A DNA stretch of 64,000 nucleotides from contig NZ_JAGFNS010000005.1 in NCBI RefSeq assembly GCF_017592555.1, forward strand, positions 239,241 through 303,240, written 5' to 3'. This document shows, piece after piece, positions 34,700-44,627 of the stretch. The notes under the pieces were generated by a model. The model searched no databases. It saw only the letters and a program-made list of their open reading frames with translations, and was not told where the DNA came from. How positions within the stretch are numbered: position 1 is the first letter of the stretch; each line of letters begins with the position of its first letter. The DNA is from Actinoplanes flavus. GTDB taxonomy: Bacteria; Actinomycetota; Actinomycetes; Mycobacteriales; Micromonosporaceae. The position numbers and the translations under genes were made by a program.

Positions 34700-35806
34700 C
34701 TATTGATAGGTGACGGTGACCGAATCGGTCAGCGGGACCGCCTGGCAGGCCAGGATGTAGCCCTCGGCGAAATCCTCCTCCTCGAGGATCTCGTTGTTGA
34801 CCAGCGCGACCTCGCCGCTGAGCAGGCGGCAGGCGCACGCGCCGCACTGGCCCTGCCGGCAGGAGTAGGGCGGGTTCAACCCGGCGTCGATGATCACGTC
34901 GAGCAGGCGCTTGCCGGGCGCCCAGGGCAGCACATGGGTCCGCCCGTCGAGTTCGACCTCGGCGACCGCGGCCCGCGATCCGGCCGAATTGGCCAAGGCG
35001 CCCGGCTCGACCGCGGCCCGCGATCCGGCCGAATCGGCCAGGGCGCCCGGCTCGGCTGAATCGGCCAGGGCGCCCGGCTCGGCTGAATTGGCCAAGGCGC
35101 GGGACTCGGCGGAGACGACCAAGGCGCGGGACTCGGCTGAATCGGCCGAGGGGCGGGACTCGGGCGATCCGAGCTCGAAGCGTTCCACCCGGATCCGCGA
35201 CGCGGGGACGCCGGCCAGCTGCAACGCCTTCTCGGCGACCGCGACGAACGCTTCCGGTCCACAGACGAAGGCCAGACGATCCGGGTACGCCGTGAGCAGT
35301 TCCCGAAGAGCGTCGGCCGTCGGCACGCCGCGCTCGCTGTCGAGCCAGTGCGTGACCGGAAGCAGCCTGTCCAGCTCGTCCCGGAAGATGATGGAATCAG
35401 CGTCCCGGTTCGCGTAGATCAGCGACCATGCGCCGCCCCGCATCGACTTGATGATCCCCATGATCGGGGTGATGCCGGAGCCGCCGGCGAGCAGGAGCAG
35501 GTCGTCGTCGGGGGAGTCCGGGGTGAACGTGCCGGCCGGGCCCGACATGTCCAGGACGTCCCCGGCGTGGACGTGGTCGCAGATCCAGTTCGACACCTGG
35601 CCGCCGGGCACGCGTTTGACCGTCACCTTGGGCGCGGCGTCGACTCCCGGCGCGCTGGACAGCGAGTAGCAGCGCGCCCCGGCCGGTGTCCGAACCGTCA
35701 GGTACTGGCCGGGGCGGTAGCCGAAGCCGGCGTCCAACACCAGGGAGTGGGCATCCGCGGTCTCCGGGATCACGTCCGCGATCCGGACCGGTCGGAACGT
35801 CGGCAT
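34700..35806 (-). CDS. kshB: Ketosteroid 9alpha-hydroxylase reductase KshB
   Basis: A 368-residue reductase that passes electrons from NADH to KshA. The FAD domain has RCYSLSSAPG (about 45), the NAD domain LLLLAGGSGITPIMGI and FVCGPEAF, and the C-terminal plant-type 2Fe-2S domain CRQGQCGACACRLL with a distant Cys in ILACQAV. Between the NAD and ferredoxin domains lies a low-complexity linker (about 213-281) of 9-residue repeats like SAEPGALAD, absent from typical KshB. ATG 35806 is preceded by GGAGGTGA and overlaps the stop of the small gene upstream (TGATG). It should be co-transcribed with kshA. Confidence 0.94.
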   Translation of the reverse strand: MPTFRPVRIADVIPETADAHSLVLDAGFGYRPGQYLTVRTPAGARCYSLSSAPGVDAAPKVTVKRVPGGQVSNWICDHVHAGDVLDMSGPAGTFTPDSPDDDLLLLAGGSGITPIMGIIKSMRGGAWSLIYANRDADSIIFRDELDRLLPVTHWLDSERGVPTADALRELLTAYPDRLAFVCGPEAFVAVAEKALQLAGVPASRIRVERFELGSPESRPSADSAESRALVVSAESRALANSAEPGALADSAEPGALADSAGSRAAVEPGALANSAGSRAAVAEVELDGRTHVLPWAPGKRLLDVIIDAGLNPPYSCRQGQCGACACRLLSGEVALVNNEILEEEDFAEGYILACQAVPLTDSVTVTYQ

Positions 35807-36048
35807 CAACTCACCTCCAGACGGCCCTCACGAATCGCGCGGTCGATGCTCTCCCGCAGTTTCGGGCAGGTCGGGACCAGAGCGGTCGGCCGGCCGACCG
35901 CCTCCGCGACGATCAGTTCACAGGCTCGGCCCCGCCACTGCACGCTGGTCTGCATGGAGCTGCGCTTGCCGGCCCGGACTCCGATCCCGCAGCCGTCACA
36001 GTCGATGTCGACGAGGCCACCTTCCAGATAGTCGCGGCGCTCGCTCAC
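35806..36048 (-). CDS. Small cysteine-containing protein between kshA and kshB
   Basis: An 80-residue protein with CDGCGIGV near residue 18, a third Cys (GRACELIV) and a fourth (VPTCPKLRESIDRAIREGR). The four cysteines could bind zinc or iron. I do not recognise the family. Its stop overlaps the kshB start (TGATG), so it is translationally coupled to the reductase and may assist the hydroxylase. The GTG start at 36048 is the first triplet of the first 44-bp repeat unit. No membrane segment is present. Confidence 0.72.
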   Translation of the reverse strand: MSERRDYLEGGLVDIDCDGCGIGVRAGKRSSMQTSVQWRGRACELIVAEAVGRPTALVPTCPKLRESIDRAIREGRLEVS

Positions 36049-36221
36049 GTCGCCGTCCCAGCTGTGCCTGACTCGCTCGCAAGCTTGCTCATGTCGCCGC
36101 CTTCGCCGTGCCTGACTCGTTCGCGAGCTCGCTCACGTCGCCGTCCCAGCTGTGCCTGACTTGCTCACGAGCGTGGTCATGTCATCGTCTTCGCTGTGCC
36201 TGGTTCGTTCGCGAGCTCGGT
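36046..36221. repeat. 44-bp tandem repeat, four copies, spanning the kshA stop to the next start
   Basis: Units begin at 36046, 36090, 36134 and 36178, with a further start of a unit at 36222. On the minus strand every unit boundary reads GAC(G/A)TGA, which is a stop TGA overlapped by a GTG or ATG. The kshA stop is one such boundary and the start of the small Cys protein is another. The array therefore looks like serial duplication of the kshA stop/next-gene start junction. Confidence 0.88.
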
Positions 36222-37345
36222 CACGTCGCCGCCCGGGCCTGGTTGGCGGCGACCTCGGCCTCCCAGGTCTGCACCGCGCGGGTGGTGTCGACCTCGAACT
36301 CGTAGCGCGCCACCATGTCGTCGGTGACGTCCTCCACGTCCACGTAGAACTGCTCGTACCATCGGCGGAGCTGGTAGACCGGGCCGTCCTCGGCGCAGAG
36401 CAGCGGGTTGTCGATGCGGCTCTTGTGCTGCCAGATCTCCACGTCCTGGAGGAACCCGACGCCGATGCTCCTGGCGAACTTGGCCGCCGCCTTCGCCGCC
36501 TGCTCGGTGGTGAGGCCGGGCAGCCGCTTCATGATCAGGCCCCACTGGAGGACGAACGAGTCGGGCGACACCGGATAGTGGCAGTTGATCAGCACCGACT
36601 CGATGTTGATGCCGTTCCAGTCGTTGTGCAGATAGTCGATCATGTAGGACGGCCCGTAGTAGGCGGCCTCGCTGCGCAGCGTCGACTCGCCGGACTGGCT
36701 GGCCGTGCTCGGCACGTCCGGGCGTGGCCGGGTGTGCAGGAACTGCGCCGCCACATGCCCCTCCATCACGTTCTTGAAGAACGTCGGGAAGGCGAAGTGG
36801 ATGTAGAAGAAGTGGGCCATGTCGACCACGTTGTCGATGATCTCCCGGCAGTTGGCGCCGTCGATCCGGACCGAGTCCCACGTCCAGTCGCTCCACTCGT
36901 CGGAGAAGGCGCCCTCGATGCGGGGGATGGCCACCTCGGGTGGCGGCGGATTGCCCTGCGGATCGTTCCAGACGAACAGTTGACGGTTCTGCTCACAGGT
37001 CGTCCAGGAGCGGGTGCGGGCGCGCATCGGGATGCGGTGTGCGTACGGCACCTCGACGCAGCGGCCGTCACCATTCCAGCGCCAGTCGTGGAACGGGCAG
37101 GCGATGGTGTCGCCCTTGATCGTCCCCATGGTGAGGTCGCCGCCCATGTGCCGGCAGTAGCCGTCGAGCACTCTGATCGCGCCGCTGGAGTCCGCGAAGA
37201 CCACGAGTTTCGTGCCGAACGCCTCGATCGCGTGCGGCTGCCCGTCGCGGAACGTGTCGGCCAGCCCCAGGCAGTGCCACCCGCGGGCGAACCTCACCGG
37301 TAGCTTCCCGGCGTCGATGGTGCGCGGTTGCTGGCTGATGCTCAT
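36221..37345 (-). CDS. kshA: 3-ketosteroid 9alpha-hydroxylase oxygenase KshA
   Basis: A 374-residue Rieske non-heme iron oxygenase. It hydroxylates C9 of 1,4-androstadienedione, after which ring B opens spontaneously. The Rieske ligands are in CRHMGGD and CPFHDWRW (about residues 64-90). The mononuclear iron site is DNVVDMAHFFYIH (about 174-186) with a later Asp. The C-terminal region WYEQFYVDVEDVTDDM is also KshA-typical. The ATG at 37345 lies 23 bp from the palindromic KstR site at 37368, shared with divergent hsaA. Downstream come a repeat array, a small Cys protein and kshB. Confidence 0.97.
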   Translation of the reverse strand: MSISQQPRTIDAGKLPVRFARGWHCLGLADTFRDGQPHAIEAFGTKLVVFADSSGAIRVLDGYCRHMGGDLTMGTIKGDTIACPFHDWRWNGDGRCVEVPYAHRIPMRARTRSWTTCEQNRQLFVWNDPQGNPPPPEVAIPRIEGAFSDEWSDWTWDSVRIDGANCREIIDNVVDMAHFFYIHFAFPTFFKNVMEGHVAAQFLHTRPRPDVPSTASQSGESTLRSEAAYYGPSYMIDYLHNDWNGINIESVLINCHYPVSPDSFVLQWGLIMKRLPGLTTEQAAKAAAKFARSIGVGFLQDVEIWQHKSRIDNPLLCAEDGPVYQLRRWYEQFYVDVEDVTDDMVARYEFEVDTTRAVQTWEAEVAANQARAAT

Positions 37346-37367
37346 GCGCCGCTCCTGGTCCGCTAGG

Positions 37368-37381
37368 TAGAACGTGTTCTA
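37368..37381. promoter_or_regulatory. KstR operator 4 (kshA/hsaA)
   Basis: TAGAACGTGTTCTA is a perfect palindrome and the strongest KstR match in the window. It lies between kshA and hsaA, which diverge, and should control both ring-opening steps together. Confidence 0.93.
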
Positions 37382-37427
37382 GTATAGGGGTCGCTCGACA
37401 CGCGGCCAACCAGCCTGGAGGGATCTC

Positions 37428-39396
<1,969 letters not shown>

Positions 39397-39436
39397 ACCG
39401 CGCCTCCACTCTCCCTATCGCGCCCGCCCCGGCTTT

Positions 39437-39475
39437 CGGTTCACGCCTTCTTCGTTCCGGTTCACGCCTTCTTCG
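39437..39475. repeat. Short direct repeat before hsaC
   Basis: CGGTTCACGCCTTCTTCG occurs at 39437-39454 and 39458-39475, a 21-bp period. It lies in the 93-bp gap between hsaD and hsaC, the only sizeable gap in this operon. Confidence 0.85.
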
Positions 39476-39489
39476 AGAGGGGACCGCTC

Positions 39490-40398
39490 GTGAGCAACCT
39501 CATCCGCTCCCTCGGCTACCTGCGCGTCGAGGCCACCGACCCGCCCGCCTGGCGCGAGTTCGGCGTCAAGGTGCTCGGCATGGCCGACGGCCGCGGCCCC
39601 GACCAGCAGGCCGTCTACCTGCGCATGGACGACCTGCCGGCCCGCATCGTGGTGGTGCCCGGCGAGAGGGACCGGCTGGCCGCCTCGGGCTGGGAACTCG
39701 CCGACCCGGCCGCCATGACCCGGCTCGCCGCCGCGCTGGAGGAGGCCGGGTACGCGGTCAAACCCGCCGGCGCCGACGAACTCGCCGACCGTCGTGTCTC
39801 CCACCTGATCAGCGTCGACGACCCGGCCGGCAACCGCCTCGAGTTCTTCTGCGGCGCGGCCCTCGACACCCGGCCCTTCCTGAGCGCCACCGGCACCCGG
39901 TTCGTCACCGGCGTCCAGGGCATGGGGCACGCCGTCCTGCCGGCCCGCGACGACGCCGCCTCGCTGCGGTTCTACACCGAGGTGCTGGGCTTCCGGCTGC
40001 GCGACTCGATGCGGCTCGTCCCCGAGCACCTCGGCCTGCCGCCCGGCGACCGGCCACTGTGGATGCGGTTCCTCGGCTGCGGGCCCCGGCACCACAGCGT
40101 CGCGCTCGCGCCCATCCCGGCGCCGACCGGGCTGATCCACCTGATGATCGAGACCGAGACCCTCGACGACGTGGGCCGGGCCATCGACCGCTGCGGCCGT
40201 CACCGAGCCCCGATGATCTCCACGCTCGGGCGGCACGCCAACGACGAGATGGTCTCCTTCTACGTGCGTACGCCCAGCGGCTTCGACATCGAATACGGGT
40301 ACGGCGGGCTCACCGTCGACGACAGCACCTGGGTCGCCCGGCAGACCACCGCGCACAGCGTGTGGGGCCACCGCTTCTCCGGCGGGGGCGGCCATTGA
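39490..40398 (+). CDS. hsaC: Extradiol dioxygenase HsaC
   Basis: A 302-residue type I extradiol dioxygenase that opens the catechol ring of 3,4-DHSA. It has two vicinal-oxygen-chelate domains. The iron ligands are the His in GMGHAVLP (about 145), the His in PRHHSVAL (about 214) and the Glu in DIEYGYGG (about 265). FYVRTPSGFDIEYG is the family signature. GTG at 39490 has GAGAGGGGA upstream. The stop lies six bases before the ATG chosen for hsaB, and overlaps an alternative TTG. Confidence 0.97.
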   Translation: MSNLIRSLGYLRVEATDPPAWREFGVKVLGMADGRGPDQQAVYLRMDDLPARIVVVPGERDRLAASGWELADPAAMTRLAAALEEAGYAVKPAGADELADRRVSHLISVDDPAGNRLEFFCGAALDTRPFLSATGTRFVTGVQGMGHAVLPARDDAASLRFYTEVLGFRLRDSMRLVPEHLGLPPGDRPLWMRFLGCGPRHHSVALAPIPAPTGLIHLMIETETLDDVGRAIDRCGRHRAPMISTLGRHANDEMVSFYVRTPSGFDIEYGYGGLTVDDSTWVARQTTAHSVWGHRFSGGGGH

Positions 40399-40403
40399 CC
40401 GAG

Positions 40404-40958
40404 ATGACGGCCGCGGGACTGGAGCCCGCCCGGTTCCGGCGGGCGTTCGGGCACTTCGCCACCGGGGTCACGGTCATCACCACGGCCGACGCCGACGGTC
40501 CCGCCGGGTTCGCCTGCCAGGCCTTCGCGCCGCTGTCGCTGGAGCCGCCGCTCGTGCTGTTCTGCGCGCGGAACGAGTCGGAGACCTGGCGGCGGATCCG
40601 GGCGGCCGGGATCTTCGGCGTCAACGTGCTCGCCACCGACCAGCGCGACGTCTCCCGGCTCTTCGGCACCCGGGGCGCCGACCGGTTCGCGGCCCTCGAC
40701 TGGGCGCCCGCGCCCTCCGGGGTACCCGTCGTGGCCGACGTGCTGACCTGGGCGGACTGCGCGGTCGAGGCGGTCCACCCGGGCGGTGACCACGTCATCG
40801 TCATCGGCCGGGTGACGGCGCTGGGGCCGTGCCGCGACATCCCGCCACTGCTCTTCTACCGCAGCCGCTACACCTCCACGGCGCCGAACTCCCCCTACGA
40901 GCCCCCCGAGGTCGTCGACACCCTGCTCTCCTGGCCCCGCCACACCGACTGGATCTGA
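40404..40958 (+). CDS. hsaB: Flavin reductase HsaB
   Basis: A 184-residue NADH:flavin reductase that supplies reduced flavin to HsaA. FGHFATGVTVITTADADGPAGFACQAF and LSLEPPLVLFC are the flavin-binding signature. GVNVLATDQRDVSRLFG and GGDHVIVIGRV are also conserved. ATG 40404 is used; a TTG at 40395 overlapping the hsaC stop (TTGA) would add three residues. Together with hsaA, hsaD and hsaC it completes A-ring oxidation. The gene order hsaA-hsaD-hsaC-hsaB is that of M. tuberculosis. Confidence 0.95.
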   Translation: MTAAGLEPARFRRAFGHFATGVTVITTADADGPAGFACQAFAPLSLEPPLVLFCARNESETWRRIRAAGIFGVNVLATDQRDVSRLFGTRGADRFAALDWAPAPSGVPVVADVLTWADCAVEAVHPGGDHVIVIGRVTALGPCRDIPPLLFYRSRYTSTAPNSPYEPPEVVDTLLSWPRHTDWI

Positions 40959-41043
40959 ACGCGTGCCGGGACTTGCTTGGCGACGGGTGGTCTGGTGACT
41001 AGTATGGGTGCCGGGGGTCGCCGAGCGGGAGAGGGGCTGGAGC

Positions 41044-41628
41044 GTGGATGTGGAACCCGAGGGCGGATGGCATCGCCCACCGCCGGAAGGCCGTTTCGCG
41101 GAGGACCTGGACACCCTGCCCGGGCTGCCGCGCGACGCCGAGCTGATCGACGGAAGCATCGTGGTCCCCAGCCCACGAGCACTCTTTCACATGAAGGCGC
41201 TGCGGCTGGTCGAGAACGCGTTCGTCCGGCACGCACCCCGGGATTCGTTCCTGGTCCGCAGGGACATGTCGGTCGTGCTGTCCCGGAAGCAGCGGCCGCG
41301 GCCGGATCTGCTCGTCGTCCACGCGTCCGCCGAGATCGACGACGACGCGACCTGCTATCCGGCGGACGCGGTGGTGCTCGCGCTGGAGGTGACCTCCCGT
41401 GGTTCGCTGACCCTCGATCAAGAATGGAAACCGCATTTGTACGCGGCCGCCGGCATTCCCTTCCACTGGCGGGTGGAGCACTCGGCGCGGCGCAAGCCGG
41501 TCGTCCACGCCTTCGAGTGGGATCCAGCGACCCGGGCCTACGGGCCGTTGGGGATCTTCCACGATCGACTCGTCCTGACGGTTCCGTTTCCGATCGACAT
41601 CGACCTCACCGAGATCGACCGGATGTGA
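41044..41628 (+). CDS. Uma2-family (DUF820) restriction-endonuclease-like protein
   Basis: A 194-residue protein of the Uma2 family, which has a PD-(D/E)XK nuclease fold of unknown role and is common in streptomycetes and cyanobacteria. Segments are LPRDAELIDGSIVV, RPDLLVVHASAEID and VVLALEVTSRGSLTLDQEWKPHLYAAAGIPFHWRVE, carrying the expected Asp, Glu-x-x and Lys. GTG 41044 is chosen for the GAGAGGGG upstream. GTG 41008 is in frame; TAGTAT two bases before it would serve as a -10 for the shorter form. It is convergent with the kinase gene, three bases apart, and not obviously part of the steroid regulon. Confidence 0.82.
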   Translation: MDVEPEGGWHRPPPEGRFAEDLDTLPGLPRDAELIDGSIVVPSPRALFHMKALRLVENAFVRHAPRDSFLVRRDMSVVLSRKQRPRPDLLVVHASAEIDDDATCYPADAVVLALEVTSRGSLTLDQEWKPHLYAAAGIPFHWRVEHSARRKPVVHAFEWDPATRAYGPLGIFHDRLVLTVPFPIDIDLTEIDRM

Positions 41629-41631
41629 CCG

Positions 41632-43590
41632 TCAGCCGCAGTGCTCGAAGGCGCTCTGATAGGTCAGGCCGCCGATGGTGCCGCCCCACTTGACGCAGAT
41701 CCCGTCGGCTGCGGCGCGCACCGGGCCGGCGTAGTACTGGAACGTGCCCTTGTCGGTCTGCTTGGCGCCGCCCTTCACCTCCAGGTAGGCGGACATCGCC
41801 GTCTTCTGGTCGAGGGTGTTGTTCTTGACGGTGACTACGCAGTTCGAGCCGTCCGTCGCGTAGAGCAGGTAGACGACACCCCGCTTGACACCGGCGGCCG
41901 TGGTCAGCGGCTGCTTGTCGATCACCGAGTAGCCGCTGCCGCAGATGTCCGCCGGCTTGTACGGGTTCGTCTCGCTCGTCGTGGTCGGCGTCGGCGAGGT
42001 GGACACGGACGGATCGGTGCTCGCCGTGGCGGTCGGCTCGCCGGGCGGGGCCGAGACGGCCGGCGACGACTCGTCCACCGGCGCGGTGGGCTGGGCCGGT
42101 CCGTCGCCGTTCGCCGAGGGCTTGCGCTGCTCGATCGGCTGGTCGGTCACCCGGTCACGGGCGCGCGGGCTCTCCCCGCCACCGGCCGGTGGCTGGCCGC
42201 CGCTGACGAACTCGCCGGTCTGCTCGGGGTCGCCGGCCCTCCACTGGTTGCCCAGCGCGATGCCGCCGCCCGCCAGCAGGAGACCGACCGTCACGGCCGC
42301 CAGCGCCACGGTCAGCTGGCGGCTCTTGCGGGGCCGCGCCGCGGTGACGCCCGCATGCGTCCCGGTCTCGTGCCGCAGCGAGCCGAGCGAGACCGCCCCG
42401 GACACGGCCGAACCACCCGGCCGCTCCCGCGCGGCGCCCGGCGAGACCGGCGCGGCACCGAACGGCGGGACAGCTGCGGCACCGGACGGCGGGACGGCAG
42501 CGGCGCCGGACGACGCGACGGTAGCGGCACCGGACGGCGGAACGGCTGCGGCACCGAACGGCGGAACGGCTGCGGCACCGAACGGCGGAACGGCCGCGGC
42601 ACCGGACGACGCGACGGCCGCGGCACCGGACGGCGGGACGGCCGCGGCGCCGGGCGATGGGACGGCCGCGGCACCGGACGGTGGCGCGGTGGGGCCTGCC
42701 GGAGGGAACCGGTTCGGTGGGATCGCGTTCGGGGGAATCGGTGCGCTCACCGCGTACCCCGGAGGGTTTGAAGCGGCCCGCGCGGCCGCGGCCAAACCGG
42801 CGGCGTCGGGGAAACGCCTGGCCGGATCGCGCGCGAGCGCGCGCATCACGACCGACGCCGTGGCGGGCGGCACATCCGGCGGCAGGACCGGCGGCTGGCC
42901 GTGCACCAGCTGGGCCAGGACGGCGAGCGGGTTGTCGCCGACGTAGGGCGGGCGGCCGGTGAGGCAGCAGAACGCCACCGCGCCGAGCGCGTACATGTCG
43001 GTGGCGGCCGTCACCGGACGGCCCTCCGCCTGCTCGGGCGCCATGTAGTGCGCGCTGCCGAGAACCACGTTCGTGCTGGTGATGCCGGTGATCCCGGCCG
43101 ACCGGGCGACCCCGAAGTCGACCAGCACGATCGCGCCGGCGGGACGCACCAGCAGATTGCTCGGCTTGACGTCGCGGTGGATGATGCCGGCCTCGTGCGC
43201 GGCCTGGAGCGCCTCGGCGACCTGCCCCACGATCGTCATCGTCTCGGCCGGACCGAGCCGGCCCGCCTGCTGGATCCGCTTCGACAGCGGGGTGCCGTCG
43301 ATGTACTCCATCACCAGATAGTCGAGCCGATGCGCGCCGACCACCGCGTTCTCGCCATAGTCGTAGACCTGCACGATCCCCGGATGCCGAAGCGCCGCCA
43401 TCATCCGCGCCTCCGACCGGAACCTGGTGATGAAGTCCGAATCGGACATCAGCGCGGGGAGCAGCACCTTGACCGCTATCTCGCGGTGCAGCAGCAGGTC
43501 GTTGCCGCGCCACACCTCGCCCATGCCTCCCGCGGCGATACGCTGGGTCAGCTGGTAGCGGCCATTGAGCACGACACCCGGTGAAAGCAC
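41632..43590 (-). CDS. Transmembrane Ser/Thr protein kinase with repeat-rich linker
   Basis: A 652-residue PknB-like kinase. Residues 10-275 are the catalytic domain, with IAAGGMGEVWRG, the ATP Lys in IAVKVLL, HRDVKPSNLL, DFGVARS and APEQ. A linker (about 300-400) has ten 8-residue repeats GAAAVPPS and variants (24 bp each). One transmembrane helix lies at about 425-445 (LTVALAAVTVGLLLAGGGIAL). The extracellular part has a Pro/Ser/Thr spacer and a C-terminal domain of about 110 residues with four Cys (DICGSGY, NCVVTV, ICVKW, EHCG). There is no PASTA domain. Substrate and ligand are unknown. Confidence 0.92.
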   Translation of the reverse strand: MLSPGVVLNGRYQLTQRIAAGGMGEVWRGNDLLLHREIAVKVLLPALMSDSDFITRFRSEARMMAALRHPGIVQVYDYGENAVVGAHRLDYLVMEYIDGTPLSKRIQQAGRLGPAETMTIVGQVAEALQAAHEAGIIHRDVKPSNLLVRPAGAIVLVDFGVARSAGITGITSTNVVLGSAHYMAPEQAEGRPVTAATDMYALGAVAFCCLTGRPPYVGDNPLAVLAQLVHGQPPVLPPDVPPATASVVMRALARDPARRFPDAAGLAAAARAASNPPGYAVSAPIPPNAIPPNRFPPAGPTAPPSGAAAVPSPGAAAVPPSGAAAVASSGAAAVPPFGAAAVPPFGAAAVPPSGAATVASSGAAAVPPSGAAAVPPFGAAPVSPGAARERPGGSAVSGAVSLGSLRHETGTHAGVTAARPRKSRQLTVALAAVTVGLLLAGGGIALGNQWRAGDPEQTGEFVSGGQPPAGGGESPRARDRVTDQPIEQRKPSANGDGPAQPTAPVDESSPAVSAPPGEPTATASTDPSVSTSPTPTTTSETNPYKPADICGSGYSVIDKQPLTTAAGVKRGVVYLLYATDGSNCVVTVKNNTLDQKTAMSAYLEVKGGAKQTDKGTFQYYAGPVRAAADGICVKWGGTIGGLTYQSAFEHCG

Positions 43591-43664
43591 CGGATCATGC
43601 TAGTCGGCGCGCGCACGCCGCACCGCCCGGCGATTCACCGGTCCCGATCCCCGGACCGGCCGGG

Positions 43665-44627
43665 TCAACCGTCCAGCAGGGCCGGCGCCAGCCGGGTGAC
43701 GTGCTCGGACGGCCGGCCGAACAGCCGGGCCGACGCCCACGCCCGCCGCAGGTAGAGATGTGCGTCATGCTCCCAGGTGATCGCCAGGCCGCCGTGCATC
43801 TGCACCATCTCGGCGGCCACCGCCCGCAGCGTCTCGGAACAGTGGACCTTCGCGATCGCGGCCTCGGCGCCGCCGGTGGTGAGCGCCGCGTTCGCCGCCG
43901 ACCGGGACGCCTGCACCCGGATGTAGGCCTCGGCCAGCCGGTGCTGCAACACCTGGAACGACCCGATCGGCCGCCCGAACTGATGTCGCGCCCGCACATG
44001 GTCGACGGTCAGCTCGAGTGCCCGCTCGGCCGTGCCGGTCTGTTCGACGGCCAGCGCCACCATGGCCAGATCCCGGATGGGCGCCGCCTTTCCGAGACGC
44101 CGCCCCGGCACCCGGTCCAGCCGGATCGCGCTCAACGGCCGCGTCGGATCGAACTCGTCCACCGCCAGCCGTTCGACGCCGCGGGGATCGACCTCGAACA
44201 ACCCGGCCGGTAGCGCCACCAGCAGCGTGTCCGCGATCGCCAGATCCAGGACGTCCCGGAACGAACCGCTGACCAACCCGTCCGCGACGGTCCCGGACCC
44301 CTCCCAGGCGACCGCCACGATCCGGTCCCCGGCGCAGATCTCCGGAAGAAGCCGGACGTCACCGGAGCGCAGCAGCAGATGCGTGGCCAGCACCCCGCAC
44401 CCCAGCATCGGACCCGGAGTCAGCTGCCGCCCCAGCTCCTCCAGCACCACGGCGGCCTCGGTGAGGGTGGCGCCGGAACCGCCGTACCGCTCCGGAACCG
44501 CCAACCCCGCCACGCCGATCTCCTTGCAGAGCCGCCCCCACAACCCCGCGTCGAACCCGTCCCGCGCCGCGTGTCCGCCCACCAGGTCCCGCACCGCCGC
44601 GCGCAGAGCCGCACGCTCCTCGATCAT
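43665..44627 (-). CDS. fadE33: Acyl-CoA dehydrogenase subunit, FadE33-like
   Basis: A 320-residue acyl-CoA dehydrogenase; the length matches mycobacterial FadE33. It has LAVPERYGGSGATLTEAAVVLEELG at the N-terminus, a short beta domain, and RARHQFGRPIGSFQVLQHRLAEAYI plus MHGGLAITWEHDAHLYLRRA at the C-terminus. The ATG at 44627 overlaps the stop of the upstream fadE (ATGA). In mycobacteria FadE32 and FadE33 form a heterotetramer acting on the C/D-ring acid CoA ester. The symbol is by length, order and the KstR2-type promoter at 49318. It is the last gene of the operon. Confidence 0.82.
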   Translation of the reverse strand: MIEERAALRAAVRDLVGGHAARDGFDAGLWGRLCKEIGVAGLAVPERYGGSGATLTEAAVVLEELGRQLTPGPMLGCGVLATHLLLRSGDVRLLPEICAGDRIVAVAWEGSGTVADGLVSGSFRDVLDLAIADTLLVALPAGLFEVDPRGVERLAVDEFDPTRPLSAIRLDRVPGRRLGKAAPIRDLAMVALAVEQTGTAERALELTVDHVRARHQFGRPIGSFQVLQHRLAEAYIRVQASRSAANAALTTGGAEAAIAKVHCSETLRAVAAEMVQMHGGLAITWEHDAHLYLRRAWASARLFGRPSEHVTRLAPALLDG

